64,000 bases of DNA from Oxydemutator sp963693105 (GTDB lineage: Bacteria; Pseudomonadota; Gammaproteobacteria; Poriferisulfidales; Oxydemutatoraceae). Below are positions 8,612 to 16,870 of this stretch, one piece after another. The notes below the pieces were generated by a model. It was not told where the DNA came from and did no database searches. It was given only the letters and a program-made list of their open reading frames with translations. Each line of letters opens with the position of its first letter. Position 1 is the first letter of the stretch. The stretch is from assembly GCA_963693105.1 (NCBI GenBank), contig OY843752.1:310001-374000 (forward strand), written 5' to 3'. The translations under genes were made by a program, and so were the position numbers.

Positions 8612-9177
8612 CAACGCCCGGCATCCGCGGCGCCGCGCCGCGCCTCCCTCGCCGACACCCCCCACACGACGACATAGGCGATGCCGCTCCACAACGTCGT
8701 CACCGCCACCAGACTGATCAGTGCGGGCACCGCAAAGGCCGGCAATACGCCGAATTGCGCGAAAATGGCGACGCCGACCAGGACCAGTTGCAAAAACGTG
8801 TTGATTTTGCTGATATAGGAAGGCTGCGCCTTGAAGCGGCCCACGCAAAAATGATAGGCGATGCCGCCCGCCACGATGACCGCGTCGCGCCCCAGCACCA
8901 GTGCCGCCAGCCACGTCGGCAACAGGCCGACCCACCACAGCGAAAGAAAAGCGCCGACCAGCATCAATTTGTCCGCCAGCGGGTCAATGAACTCGCCGAG
9001 GCGGGTCTGCCAGCCCAGGCGTTTTGCCAGAAATCCGTCCAGCGCGTCGGAAAAAGCCATCAGCAGCAGCAGGTAGAATGCCGGGCGGAAATTCTCGTCC
9101 AGCAGCACGACCACCAGCACCGGCGTCAACACGAGGCGCAAGCCGGTAATCAGGTTGGGAATATATTTGGCTTGCAT
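8611..9177 (-). CDS. CDP-alcohol phosphatidyltransferase family membrane protein
   Basis: 188 residues with several membrane segments. The CDP-alcohol motif is present as DALDGFLAKRLGWQTRLGEF followed by IDPLADK. The family transfers a phosphatidyl group to an alcohol such as glycerol 3-phosphate; length and motif fit PgsA, but the sequence is not distinctive enough to fix the acceptor. The ATG preceding QAKYIPNLITGLR was chosen. It heads a two-gene unit with hda and is divergent from purM. Confidence 0.88.
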   Translation of the reverse strand: MQAKYIPNLITGLRLVLTPVLVVVLLDENFRPAFYLLLLMAFSDALDGFLAKRLGWQTRLGEFIDPLADKLMLVGAFLSLWWVGLLPTWLAALVLGRDAVIVAGGIAYHFCVGRFKAQPSYISKINTFLQLVLVGVAIFAQFGVLPAFAVPALISLVAVTTLWSGIAYVVVWGVSAREARRGAADAGR

Positions 9178-9265
9178 AACGAGTGTCGGAAGTGATAAAA
9201 CGAAAGGCCGGCCCCGCCGACAATCGCAATATGGACATTTTAGCGCAAACGCAAAATCCGGCGAA

Positions 9266-10324
9266 ATGACCGAAAAAAAATCCCCCGCGACCACGCCGAA
9301 ACTGAATTATCGGGACGCCGGTGTCAACCTCTCCGCCGCCGATGCGCTCATCCGGGCCATCCGGCCGTTGTGCGAAAGCACCCGCCGCGACGGCGTTGTC
9401 GGCGGCATCGGCGGCTTTGCCGGGGTGTTTGAACTGCCGCTCGGGCGCTACCGCGAGCCGCTGCTTCTCACGGCGACCGACGGCGTCGGCACAAAACTGA
9501 AACTGGCGCGGCGCCTCGGCAGGCACGACACCATCGGCGTTGATCTGGTGGCGATGTGCGTCAACGACATTCTCGCGCAGGGCGGCGAACCCCTCGTGTT
9601 CCTCGACTACTTCGCGTGCGGCGTTCTCGACGTTGCAACGGCGACCGAAGTCATCGGCGGCGTCGCCGAGGGCTGCCGCCGCGCCGGCGCCGCGCTGGCC
9701 GGAGGCGAAACCGCGGAGATGCCGGGCTGCTACGGCGGCGGCGAATACGACCTGGCCGGCTTTGCGGTCGGCCTGGCCGAAAAGGATGGCCTGCCGAAGG
9801 CCGGCGACGTGGCCGCGGGCCAGGCGGTCATCGGCATCTTCTCCAGCGGCGTCCACGCCAACGGCTTCTCGCTGATTCATAAAATCATCGAAGGCAACGA
9901 TGCGCGTCTGGACGCGCGCTTCGGCGACAGCACGCTCGGCGAAACGCTGCTGACGCCGACGCAAATCTATGTCAAGGCGCTGCTGCCGCTGCTACAACAA
10001 GGCCGCGTGCGGGCGCTCGCCCACATCACCGGCGGCGGCCTTACCGACAACCTGCCGCGCGTGCTGCCGCCGTTTCACCGCGCGCGCATCGCCGTGAACC
10101 AATGGACGCGCCCGCAAATCTTCGACTACCTGCAGCGCGAGGGCCGGATCGAAGACGCCGAGATGCTGCGGGTTTTCAACTGCGGAATCGGCATGGCGCT
10201 GATCGCCGACGCCGGCGACTGCGACGACATCATGCGCCATGTCCGGGAGCACGGGCTGAAGGCGCGGCCTGTCGGCGAAATCGAGAAGCAACGCGAGGAG
10301 AAGCCACGAGTCGTCTATGGCTGA
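9266..10324 (+). CDS. purM: Phosphoribosylformylglycinamidine cyclo-ligase
   Basis: 352 residues. LNYRDAGVNLSAADALI is the family N-terminus; LLTATDGVGTKLKLA and GVDLVAMCVNDIL form the ATP/FGAM site, and ITGGGLTDNLPRVLP is a signature. Makes aminoimidazole ribotide (AIR) from FGAM in purine synthesis. Its last 8 bases overlap purN, the classical purMN operon. Confidence 0.97.
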   Translation: MTEKKSPATTPKLNYRDAGVNLSAADALIRAIRPLCESTRRDGVVGGIGGFAGVFELPLGRYREPLLLTATDGVGTKLKLARRLGRHDTIGVDLVAMCVNDILAQGGEPLVFLDYFACGVLDVATATEVIGGVAEGCRRAGAALAGGETAEMPGCYGGGEYDLAGFAVGLAEKDGLPKAGDVAAGQAVIGIFSSGVHANGFSLIHKIIEGNDARLDARFGDSTLGETLLTPTQIYVKALLPLLQQGRVRALAHITGGGLTDNLPRVLPPFHRARIAVNQWTRPQIFDYLQREGRIEDAEMLRVFNCGIGMALIADAGDCDDIMRHVREHGLKARPVGEIEKQREEKPRVVYG

Positions 10325-11003
10325 ACCCCGCACCAGACGAATCGCGATTCTGATCTCGGGCAGAGGCAGCAACGCGCGGGCGTTGATGGACGCCGCCGAA
10401 AGCGGCCGGATTGCCGGGCACATCAGCCGGGTCATCAGCAGCCGCGCCAACGCCCCCGGCCTCGACGAGGCGCGGCGGCGCGGCATCGCCGCCGAAGCCG
10501 TCGAGGCGCGTGCATTCGACTCGCGCCCGGATTTCGAAAAGGCGCTGGCGGCGCGGCTCGACGATGCCGAAGGGCGCGCCGACCTGGTCGCGCTGGCGGG
10601 GTTTATGCAGGTGCTGAGCGCCGCGTTCATCCGCCGCTTTGAAGGCCGCATCGTCAACATCCATCCGTCGCTGCTGCCGGCCTACAAGGGCTTGAACACG
10701 CACCGGCGGGTGATGGAGGCCGGCGAAACCCGCCACGGTTGCAGCGTCCATTTCGTCACCGAAGAACTCGACTCCGGACCGCTGATTATGCAGGCCGAGG
10801 TCGCGGTGGCGCCGGGCGAGACGCCGGACGCGCTCGCCGCGCGCGTGCTGCGCGAGGAGCACCGCATCTACCCGAAGGCGGTTGCGCTTTGCTGCGACGG
10901 AAGAATCGAGATGCGCGGCGGACATTGCCTGCTCGACGGCCGCGTCCTGCGACAGCCGCTGACCGCCGACACGCCGCTGGTGAACGAACAACACCGGCAA
11001 TAA
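10317..11003 (+). CDS. purN: Phosphoribosylglycinamide formyltransferase
   Basis: 228 residues. IAILISGRGSNARALMDA binds the ribosyl phosphate; NIHPSLLPAYKGLNTH carries the catalytic Asn and His, and ELDSGPLI the catalytic Asp. Transfers formyl from 10-formyl-THF to GAR. The last gene of the purMN operon; a strong hairpin terminator begins at its stop codon. Confidence 0.97.
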   Translation: MAEPRTRRIAILISGRGSNARALMDAAESGRIAGHISRVISSRANAPGLDEARRRGIAAEAVEARAFDSRPDFEKALAARLDDAEGRADLVALAGFMQVLSAAFIRRFEGRIVNIHPSLLPAYKGLNTHRRVMEAGETRHGCSVHFVTEELDSGPLIMQAEVAVAPGETPDALAARVLREEHRIYPKAVALCCDGRIEMRGGHCLLDGRVLRQPLTADTPLVNEQHRQ

Positions 11004-11029
11004 AAAGGCCGCCCGAAGGCGGCCTTTTT
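11002..11029. terminator. bidirectional rho-independent terminator
   Basis: Perfect 7-bp stem GGCCGCC / GGCGGCC with a CGAA loop, preceded by AAAAA and followed by TTTTT, so it can work for purN on the plus strand and for the convergent precursor gene on the minus strand. Confidence 0.92.
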
Positions 11030-11076
11030 CAGGGCATGTTTCTCATCTCGCGCCGCGTCTGTCGTTTCAACCGCCC

Positions 11077-11616
11077 TTAACTAGCAAGCCCGACATTGAC
11101 AGGGCCCGAATCCTCGTTCTGCAAACCCAGGCCGACACCGAGGCCGACTGACACTCCTCCTACCACTCCGACCGTCACGGCGGCGGCGGCAATCAATACG
11201 CCTGCACCGAGGGCTGTCACAGAACCTATCCCGACGACAGCGGAAGGGCCAAAGACAAAACCCAAAGCAACCGATACGCCTACCCCAACCGTTGTGCAAA
11301 GTGCGATGATTTCGAACGCCCCTCCGGAGACTGCTCTCAACTGCTTGTCTGTCATCACAGCGCCAGCTGCCGCATCCAGGGTCGCGTAACAAGGCAAGAC
11401 AATATGAACGACATCGTCGGTATTCCGCACCGTCTCGACCGCTATATTATTCTGGTCGAAAACCTCGACAACCCGTTCGCCTAGAATAGACTCCAAATCC
11501 CCGTTCTGCAAAGTCTCCATAAACTTCGCGTCTCTCGTACAGCGCTCCGCCAAAACGATGGAAATCATTTCATTCATCATCGGAATGTTTTTAGAGTTGA
11601 TGGTATCGTTATCCAT
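11077..11616 (-). CDS. RiPP-like precursor peptide 2 (NHLP-type leader, Gly/Val-rich core)
   Basis: 179 residues; ATG preceded by AGGAGG. The leader spans residues 1-99 with NTDDVVHIVLPCYATLDAA, equivalent to the NHLP leader segment before the cleavage site, and ends RAVSGG. The core (100-179) is hydrophobic with GVGVGVSVALG and GVSVGLGVGLGLQ stretches and ends GPVNVGLAS. Shares PMMNE, SGG.FEII and the C-terminus with precursor 1. It sits between purN (convergent) and an MFS gene. Whether it is processed, and by what, cannot be read from this window. Confidence 0.75.
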   Translation of the reverse strand: MDNDTINSKNIPMMNEMISIVLAERCTRDAKFMETLQNGDLESILGERVVEVFDQNNIAVETVRNTDDVVHIVLPCYATLDAAAGAVMTDKQLRAVSGGAFEIIALCTTVGVGVSVALGFVFGPSAVVGIGSVTALGAGVLIAAAAVTVGVVGGVSVGLGVGLGLQNEDSGPVNVGLAS

Positions 11617-11645
11617 TTTCTTCCTCCTGACTCGTTGCTGGATTT

Positions 11646-11696
11646 ATTACACACCCTCTCCCCTCTCGCTGTCAAGGGTGCCACAAGTATCTGAAC
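11646..11696 (-). promoter_or_regulatory. precursor-family promoter with upstream box (copy 2)
   Basis: Minus strand: box GTTCAGATACTTGTGGCA (11696-11679), 3 bp, consensus -35 TTGACA (11675-11670), 18 bp spacer, -10 TGTAAT (11651-11646). The most divergent box of the five, but with the same spacing to the -35. Confidence 0.72.
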
Positions 11697-11709
11697 GCCC
11701 GCCCCGGCC

Positions 11710-12996
11710 TTAAACCGCGCTATCGCGCGGGACGCGGGTTACAAGAACAATCAGCCCCGCCGCGAACAACACGCCGACCGACAGCAGCCCCAGCCGCGGA
11801 CTGCCGCTGATGCTGCCGACCAGGCCCAGAATCAACGGCCCCACGATCGCCGCGAATTTACCCAGCAGGTTGTACACGCCGAACAGCTGCGCCGAATGTT
11901 GCGGCGGCACCAGGCGCGCGTAGAATGAGCGGCTCTGCGCCTGGATGCCGCCCTGCGCCAGGCCGATCAGCACCACCAGCGAATAAAAGCCCGCGGTGGT
12001 CTGAAGCAGCGCCCCCCACGCGCAAATCAGAAAGTACACCAGGATGCCGGCGATGATCAGGCGTCTTGCGCCGAAACGCTCGGCCAGCCGGCCATAAACA
12101 AGCGTCGCCGGAAAACCGATGAACTGCACCAGCAGCAGGGCCGCAATCAGGTCGTTCACGCCGAAGCCGAGCACCTGCCCGTAGTTGGCGGCCATGCGGA
12201 TGACCGTATCAACGCCGTCTATGTAGAGCCAGTAGGCCAGCAGAAACCACGCCGCCGACGGATGGCGCCGCAACAGGCGCAGCGTTTCGAGAAAACGACC
12301 GAGGCCGCGGCGCACGCCGCCGCGCAGGTTGCGGCGCTCGCGCACCCGCAACAACAGCGGCACGCTGAAAATCAGCCACCACACGCCGACCAGAATGAAA
12401 CACGCGCGAATCGCGGCGGTCTCGTCGGCAAAACCGAAGGTGCTAGCGCGCACAATCATCCACGCGCAAAACGCCAGCACCAGGCCGCCGCCGAGATAAC
12501 CCAGCGCAAAGCCAAGCGACGATATGCGGTCGTAGTAACGCGGCTCGGCGACGTTCACCATCAAGGCGTCGTAGAAGACGTTGCCGAGCATGAACAAAAA
12601 GACGCCGAACACATAAAACGACGCGGCGACGACCCACGCGCCTTGCGCGACGAACGCGAAGCCCGCGGTGACCAGCGCCGACAACACGGCGCAGGCCGCC
12701 AGCAGGCGTTTGCGCACGCCCATCGCGTCGGCAATCGCGCCCAGCAGCGGCGCCGACAGAATCAGCAACAGGCTCGACAGCGAATTGGCGACGGCAAGCG
12801 ACAGCGTGATTTCGTCATCGGGCTGCCCGCGCGCCCAGTAATCGCGGTAGAATATCGGGAAGATGCCGGCTATCACGACGACCGCGAACGCGGAATTGGC
12901 CCAGTCGTAGAGCGCCCACGACAACGCGGCTTTTGACAGACCCCGCGGGCGCTGAAGCCGTGCCGGCGAGAACCATGAAACGACATTCTTCATCAT
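11710..12996 (-). CDS. MFS transporter of the UMF1/Atg22-like family
   Basis: 428 residues from the MMKNVV start; about 12 membrane helices. LSWALYDWANSAFAVVV is the typical opening of the family related to yeast vacuolar effluxer Atg22; GAIADAMGVRKR is the loop 2-3 signature of major facilitators. Substrate unknown. The start codon overlaps that of the divergent rnd gene, so each gene's promoter must lie inside the other's coding sequence. Confidence 0.85.
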   Translation of the reverse strand: MMKNVVSWFSPARLQRPRGLSKAALSWALYDWANSAFAVVVIAGIFPIFYRDYWARGQPDDEITLSLAVANSLSSLLLILSAPLLGAIADAMGVRKRLLAACAVLSALVTAGFAFVAQGAWVVAASFYVFGVFLFMLGNVFYDALMVNVAEPRYYDRISSLGFALGYLGGGLVLAFCAWMIVRASTFGFADETAAIRACFILVGVWWLIFSVPLLLRVRERRNLRGGVRRGLGRFLETLRLLRRHPSAAWFLLAYWLYIDGVDTVIRMAANYGQVLGFGVNDLIAALLLVQFIGFPATLVYGRLAERFGARRLIIAGILVYFLICAWGALLQTTAGFYSLVVLIGLAQGGIQAQSRSFYARLVPPQHSAQLFGVYNLLGKFAAIVGPLILGLVGSISGSPRLGLLSVGVLFAAGLIVLVTRVPRDSAV

Positions 12997-14110
12997 GCAA
13001 GTCACCTTTATAGAAAACAATGCCGCATTATCGCAAATCTGCGGTCTCGCCGCCCGTTCCGAATGGCTTGCGCTGGACACCGAATGTATCCGCGAGAAAA
13101 CCTACTATCCGCGCCCGGCGCTGGTGCAGATTGCCGTGGGCGGACAAGTCGCGCTGATTGACCCGACGGCGGTGCCGGACCTCGGGCCGCTGCGCGAACT
13201 GCTCGCAAATGACGGGGTGCTGAAGATTATTCACTGCGCGCAGCAGGATTTCGAGGTGCTGGAGCGCCTCGGCTGCCCGGCGCAATCGCCGGTGTTCGAC
13301 ACCCAGCTCGCCGCCGCTTTCGTCGGCCTCGGCCACCAGATTGGCTACAAACAACTGGTGCAGCGGTGCCTCGGGGCCGAACTGGAAAAAGACTGCTCCA
13401 GGTCCGACTGGCTGCAGCGGCCGTTGTCGGAAAAGCAGCAACGCTACGCCGTCAATGACGTCATCCATTTGCGTCCGCTGCACCAAACCCTGAGCGACAG
13501 GCTGCGCCAGCAACAAAAGGAGTCGTGGTTCGCCGAGGAAAGCGACCACAACCTGAAAACATCGGGCGAGCGTGACGCCGGCGACGCCTGGCTGAAAGTC
13601 GGCGGCAGCGGCAAACTGAAGCGCGCATCGGAAAAACACTGCCTGAAACTGCTCGCCGAGTGGCGCGAAAAAAAAGCGCGCGCGCTGGACCTGCCCAGAC
13701 GATGGCTGCTCGGCGACGACTGCCTGGTCGCCATCGCGGGGCTGAACCCGGTGTCGGCGGCGGCCATCGAAAAACTCGAGCCTTGCCGGAGAAAGCGCAT
13801 CAACAAATGGGCGCGGGAAATCGAGACGATGCTGGCGCAGGCGCAGCAACAAAACGGCGGTGACACCGCCGCGCCCGGCGAAGACGGCAGGCGCGCCGAT
13901 CCGGCGCAGCAAAAACTGGTGGGGGACTTGCTGAAACTGATCCGCGAAATCGCCCGCGATTACGGCATCGAGCCGGCGCTGCTGGCGTCGCGCAAGCAAC
14001 TGGCGCAACTGGTCAGAACGAAGACGGCGCGGGAGACCGCGCCGCTTCTGAACGGCTGGAGAAGCCGTTTGTCCGAAGGCCGCATCGAGGCGCTGCTCGG
14101 CCCGTCATGA
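12995..14110 (+). CDS. rnd: Ribonuclease D
   Basis: 371 residues. DEDDy exonuclease domain: D28 and E30 in LALDTECIREKTYYP, the second Asp in IIHCAQQDFEVLE, and YAVNDVIHL for the Tyr/Asp of motif III. HRDC domains follow (for example LKLLAEWREKKARALDLPRRW). Trims tRNA and other RNA 3' ends. The downstream gene overlaps by 4 bp (ATGA). Confidence 0.93.
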   Translation: MQVTFIENNAALSQICGLAARSEWLALDTECIREKTYYPRPALVQIAVGGQVALIDPTAVPDLGPLRELLANDGVLKIIHCAQQDFEVLERLGCPAQSPVFDTQLAAAFVGLGHQIGYKQLVQRCLGAELEKDCSRSDWLQRPLSEKQQRYAVNDVIHLRPLHQTLSDRLRQQQKESWFAEESDHNLKTSGERDAGDAWLKVGGSGKLKRASEKHCLKLLAEWREKKARALDLPRRWLLGDDCLVAIAGLNPVSAAAIEKLEPCRRKRINKWAREIETMLAQAQQQNGGDTAAPGEDGRRADPAQQKLVGDLLKLIREIARDYGIEPALLASRKQLAQLVRTKTARETAPLLNGWRSRLSEGRIEALLGPS

Positions 14111-14619
14111 AGCGGCGCGCGCGCGAAGATTTGCGACAAATCCTCGCCGAGACCCTCGCCGCAACACTCCCTCAGAAGGGCGGCGCCTTGCTGTTGAGTC
14201 CGCGCGCCGACCTCGCCGAACACCTTGCCGCAGAGACCGGGGCGGGCGGCGAACCGGTCAACCGGAATGTCACGGGCTATTGCGAAACACCGCGTCCGCG
14301 GCGAAGGTTTTCCGTCGGCATCGTCGTTTGCGCCGCGACGGACATGGCGCCGGCGCCATTGGAACATCTGATTTCACGCCTGCGCGACCTGGATTGCGAG
14401 CGGCTTTATCTCTACCGCCCCGGTGAGGCGTCGGCGGAAGACGACCACTTCCTGCGCGCGCTTGGATTGCGCCTGATGCGAACCTACCCCGGCGAAGACG
14501 GCGGCGACGTCGGCGGGCGCCTTTATTACTTCGATATTTTTGACTACAAAGAGGCGCCCGACTGGCTCAACAGCCGCTTCTGGGCCAATCCGCAGATGTG
14601 GGACAAGGCGCGGTGGTGA
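14107..14619 (+). CDS. Conserved small protein downstream of rnd, unknown function
   Basis: 170 residues, Arg-rich N-terminus, no signal peptide or membrane segment. The central FSVGIVVCAATDMAPAPLEHLI and C-terminal YYFDIFDYKEAPDWLNSRFW look like a compact conserved fold; it resembles a small family of hypothetical proteins (possibly DUF6231) found beside rnd, but I cannot confirm this. ATGA overlap with rnd shows co-translation. Part of this gene was later copied: see the fragment at 15227-15310. Confidence 0.7.
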   Translation: MKRRAREDLRQILAETLAATLPQKGGALLLSPRADLAEHLAAETGAGGEPVNRNVTGYCETPRPRRRFSVGIVVCAATDMAPAPLEHLISRLRDLDCERLYLYRPGEASAEDDHFLRALGLRLMRTYPGEDGGDVGGRLYYFDIFDYKEAPDWLNSRFWANPQMWDKARW

Positions 14620-14627
14620 AAATAAAA

Positions 14628-14655
14628 CGGCCGCCCGGCAACAACCCGGCGGCCG
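14628..14655. terminator. hairpin terminator between convergent genes
   Basis: Stem CGGCCGCC / GGCGGCCG, with a partial GG/CC extension. On the minus strand it is followed by TTTTATTTT, making it a good terminator for precursor 3; on the plus strand it would serve the rnd operon less well. A related copy is at 15320-15347. Confidence 0.75.
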
Positions 14656-14753
14656 CCTGCTTCACCCAACCTTGCCGCTAGCCGCCGACGCCTTCCGTGC
14701 GACGGCGATTCCCGGCGTGGCCGGCCTGCAATGTAAAAACCGCGTGCGTCTCT

Positions 14754-15131
14754 TCAGCCGTCGTTACGTCCGTGATGCCAGACAGGCAGACGTTCAGCGG
14801 GAATCTTGCTCCAATGGTAGCCGGCATAACGGCCGCTCGAGTACGGATAATCGGCGGCATTCCAGCCATGCCCGCCGTAAACGCCTTCCAGTTGCGCGTC
14901 GGCATCGGCCAATTCCACCTCCGGCAACACCACATGCAGCTCGCGGGGCGAGCTTCGGTGAACCACAATTTTCATGTCCTGCGGAATCTCCACGCCCAGA
15001 ATGGCGGTAACCGCCTTCCTCGGGTCCTTGTCAAACTCGGCGCGAAACGACTTGTCTTCGCGGTAGGCTTGCTCCCAACATCCAGTGACGACTTCAGGCG
15101 TCACCCGTATTTGCTCCTGTTTGTCTTCCAT
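14754..15131 (-). CDS. RiPP-like precursor peptide 3 (NHLP leader, aromatic/His-rich core)
   Basis: 125 residues; GGAGGG lies upstream of the ATG. Residues 1-87 are a clear NHLP leader: VTPEVVTGCWEQAYREDKSF, DPRKAVTAILGVEIPQ, then HVVLPEVELADADAQL and cleavage-type EGVYGG. The 38-residue core is rich in Trp, Tyr, His and Gly (HGWNAADYPYSSGRYAGYHW). NHLP leaders derive from nitrile hydratase alpha subunits and guide RiPP modification enzymes; none is encoded nearby. Tandem paralogue of the gene at 15361-15810, with an unrelated core. Confidence 0.8.
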   Translation of the reverse strand: MEDKQEQIRVTPEVVTGCWEQAYREDKSFRAEFDKDPRKAVTAILGVEIPQDMKIVVHRSSPRELHVVLPEVELADADAQLEGVYGGHGWNAADYPYSSGRYAGYHWSKIPAERLPVWHHGRNDG

Positions 15132-15176
15132 AATGCACCCTCCTGTGATTTAACATCTGGTTTTCTGTGAAGTGTA

Positions 15177-15227
15177 ATTATAGTAACCAACAGAAATAAA
15201 AAGCAACCCTGACAGAGGTTTCTGAAC
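15177..15227 (-). promoter_or_regulatory. precursor-family promoter with upstream box (copy 3)
   Basis: Minus strand: box GTTCAGAAACCTCTGTCA (15227-15210), 3 bp GGG, -35 TTGCTT (15206-15201), 18 bp, perfect -10 TATAAT (15182-15177). Confidence 0.8.
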
Positions 15228-15310
15228 GGGCTATTGCGAAACGCCGCGTCTGCGGCAAAGATTTTCCGTCGGCATCATTGTTGCGCCGCGACGGACAAGG
15301 CGCGGTGGTG
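15227..15310 (+). pseudogene. internally deleted copy of the gene at 14107-14619
   Basis: Bases 15227-15298 match 14273-14344 and 15293-15310 match 14601-14618, joined at a shared GGACA, so about 257 bp are missing. The adjacent terminator hairpin is duplicated as well. It is the left part of a tandem duplication whose right part is precursor gene 4. Not expected to be translated usefully. Confidence 0.8.
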
Positions 15311-15319
15311 GAAATGAAA

Positions 15320-15347
15320 CGGCCGCCCGGCCAAAGCCGGGCGGCCG
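15320..15347. terminator. duplicated hairpin terminator for precursor 4
   Basis: Perfect 12-bp stem (CGGCCGCCCGGC with its complement) and loop CAAA. On the minus strand it is followed by TTTCATTT and lies 13 bp past the precursor 4 stop. Confidence 0.8.
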
Positions 15348-15360
15348 ATTTCAGATGGCC

Positions 15361-15810
15361 TTAATCATCCGCTCCAGCGCGGCTATTCTGATACATACTG
15401 AATATCCGCTGTCTCTGACCAAAAGACATTGAATTCATCCACCGATTGCCTGATTGCATGCGAGCTCTCGCGTCCAGGTCATACCCTATACCCGATCTGC
15501 CTGCAGAAGTCGCATAGCCCCCTGTACCACCGGCGATGTCTTCCATCTCCTCGTCGGAAAACTCGGTGAAAGGAGGATTCAGCCTGTTGGCCAATGCCTC
15601 CGAAGGAACCGCGATATGCATCTCGCTGTGGCTGTTGCGATGCGTCTTGATTTCAACCCCAGACGGCATTTCCACGCCCATGGCCGAACCAATCGCCTCT
15701 TTCGGGGCGCGGTCGAATTCGTCGCGAAACTTCTTGTCATCACGGTACATCTGCGCCCAACTAGTGGCGGCAATCTCCGGCGTGATGCTTACTCTCGGTG
15801 TTTTTTCCAT
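15361..15810 (-). CDS. RiPP-like precursor peptide 4 (NHLP leader)
   Basis: 149 residues; GAGAGG upstream of the ATG. The leader (1-95) parallels precursor 3: ITPEIAATSWAQMYRDDKKF, APKEAIGSAMGVEMPSG, MHIAVPSEAL, ending FSDEEMEDIAGG. The 54-residue core is polar, rich in Gly, Ser, Arg, Met and Gln, with no similarity to the core of precursor 3. Conserved leader with divergent core is the usual mode of RiPP diversification. Located between the duplicated terminator and glnB. Confidence 0.8.
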   Translation of the reverse strand: MEKTPRVSITPEIAATSWAQMYRDDKKFRDEFDRAPKEAIGSAMGVEMPSGVEIKTHRNSHSEMHIAVPSEALANRLNPPFTEFSDEEMEDIAGGTGGYATSAGRSGIGYDLDARARMQSGNRWMNSMSFGQRQRIFSMYQNSRAGADD

Positions 15811-15856
15811 GTTGTTACCTCTCGTGTTAAGAAAATGTCAAGTAAAAGTCAGTTTG

Positions 15857-15907
15857 ACTATGAATCATCCGAAAACGACTGTCAATCACTGACAGAGGTT
15901 TCTGAAC
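15857..15907 (-). promoter_or_regulatory. precursor-family promoter with upstream box (copy 4)
   Basis: Minus strand: box GTTCAGAAACCTCTGTCA (15907-15890), identical to copy 3, then 4 bp, consensus -35 TTGACA (15885-15880), 17 bp, -10 CATAGT (15862-15857). Confidence 0.8.
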
Positions 15908-15947
15908 CAGTCGGAGAACGTGACGCGCCGGGGCGCGCCGTTTCCGG

Positions 15948-16286
15948 TCAGATGGCGGCGTCGCCCGACTCGCCGGTGCGAATGCGAACCGCCTGCTCAA
16001 GATCCAGCACGAAAATCTTGCCGTCGCCGATTTTGCCGCTGTTGGCGGTGTCGGCAATCGCCGCCGCCACCGCGTCCGCCTGGCTGTCGGTGACCGCCAC
16101 TTCCAGTTTCAACTTGGGCAGAAAGTCCACCACGTACTCGGCGCCGCGATAGAGTTCAGTGTGACCTTTCTGGCGTCCGAATCCCTTGACCTCGGTCACG
16201 GTCATGCCGGTAACGCCGACCTTGGACAACGCCTCCCTGACGTCGTCAAGTTTGAAGGGCTTGATGATGGCCACAACCAGTTTCAC
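15948..16286 (-). CDS. glnB: Nitrogen regulatory protein P-II
   Basis: Exactly 112 residues from a GTG start, the canonical PII length. KLVVAIIKPFKLDDVREAL is the N-terminal signature, and the T-loop contains TELYRGAEY with Tyr51, the uridylylation site of proteobacterial PII. It senses 2-oxoglutarate and ATP/ADP and controls nitrogen assimilation. GlnB or GlnK cannot be separated here; no amtB is adjacent. Confidence 0.93.
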   Translation of the reverse strand: MKLVVAIIKPFKLDDVREALSKVGVTGMTVTEVKGFGRQKGHTELYRGAEYVVDFLPKLKLEVAVTDSQADAVAAAIADTANSGKIGDGKIFVLDLEQAVRIRTGESGDAAI

Positions 16287-16300
16287 GGTGCTTTCCCGGT

Positions 16301-16867
16301 CTAGATAACCGGCAGGGTGACCCCGGTCTGGTTCTGGTATTTGCCGTTGCGGTCCCGGTAGGAGGTCTCGCACACGTCGTCGGATTCAAGAAACAGCAGC
16401 TGGGCGACACCCTCGTTGGCGTAGATTTTCGCCGGCAGCGGCGTCGTGTTCGAGAACTCCAGCGTAATGTGCCCCTCCCATTCGGGTTCCAGCGGGGTCA
16501 CATTGACGATGATGCCGCAGCGGGCGTAAGTGGATTTGCCGACGCAAATCGTCAGCACCGAGCGCGGTATGCGGAAATATTCCACCGTGCTGGCCAGCGC
16601 GAAGGAATTGGGCGGGATGATGCACACGTCGGCGTCCATCGCCACGAAACTGTTCTCGTCAAACGCCTTGGGATCGACGATGGCCGAATGGATGTTGGTG
16701 AACACCTTGAAATGGCTGCTGCAACGAACATCGTAGCCGTAGCTCGACGTGCCGTAGGAGATGACCCTGCCGTGGTCCATGCGCGAAATCTGTTGCGGCG
16801 CAAAAGGCTCTATCATGCTCCGCTCGCGCACCATTTTGCGTATCCAGGTGTCGGCTTTTATCGGCAT
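16301..16867 (-). CDS. dcd: dCTP deaminase
   Basis: 188 residues. ISYGTSSYGYDVRCSSHFKVF is the family signature; GKSTYARCGIIVNVTPLEPEW contains the active-site region with the catalytic Glu downstream (GHITLEFSNTTPLPAKIYANEG). Produces dUTP for thymidylate synthesis. Lies 3 bp after mrp, same strand. Confidence 0.96.
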   Translation of the reverse strand: MPIKADTWIRKMVRERSMIEPFAPQQISRMDHGRVISYGTSSYGYDVRCSSHFKVFTNIHSAIVDPKAFDENSFVAMDADVCIIPPNSFALASTVEYFRIPRSVLTICVGKSTYARCGIIVNVTPLEPEWEGHITLEFSNTTPLPAKIYANEGVAQLLFLESDDVCETSYRDRNGKYQNQTGVTLPVI

Positions 16868-16870
16868 CGG

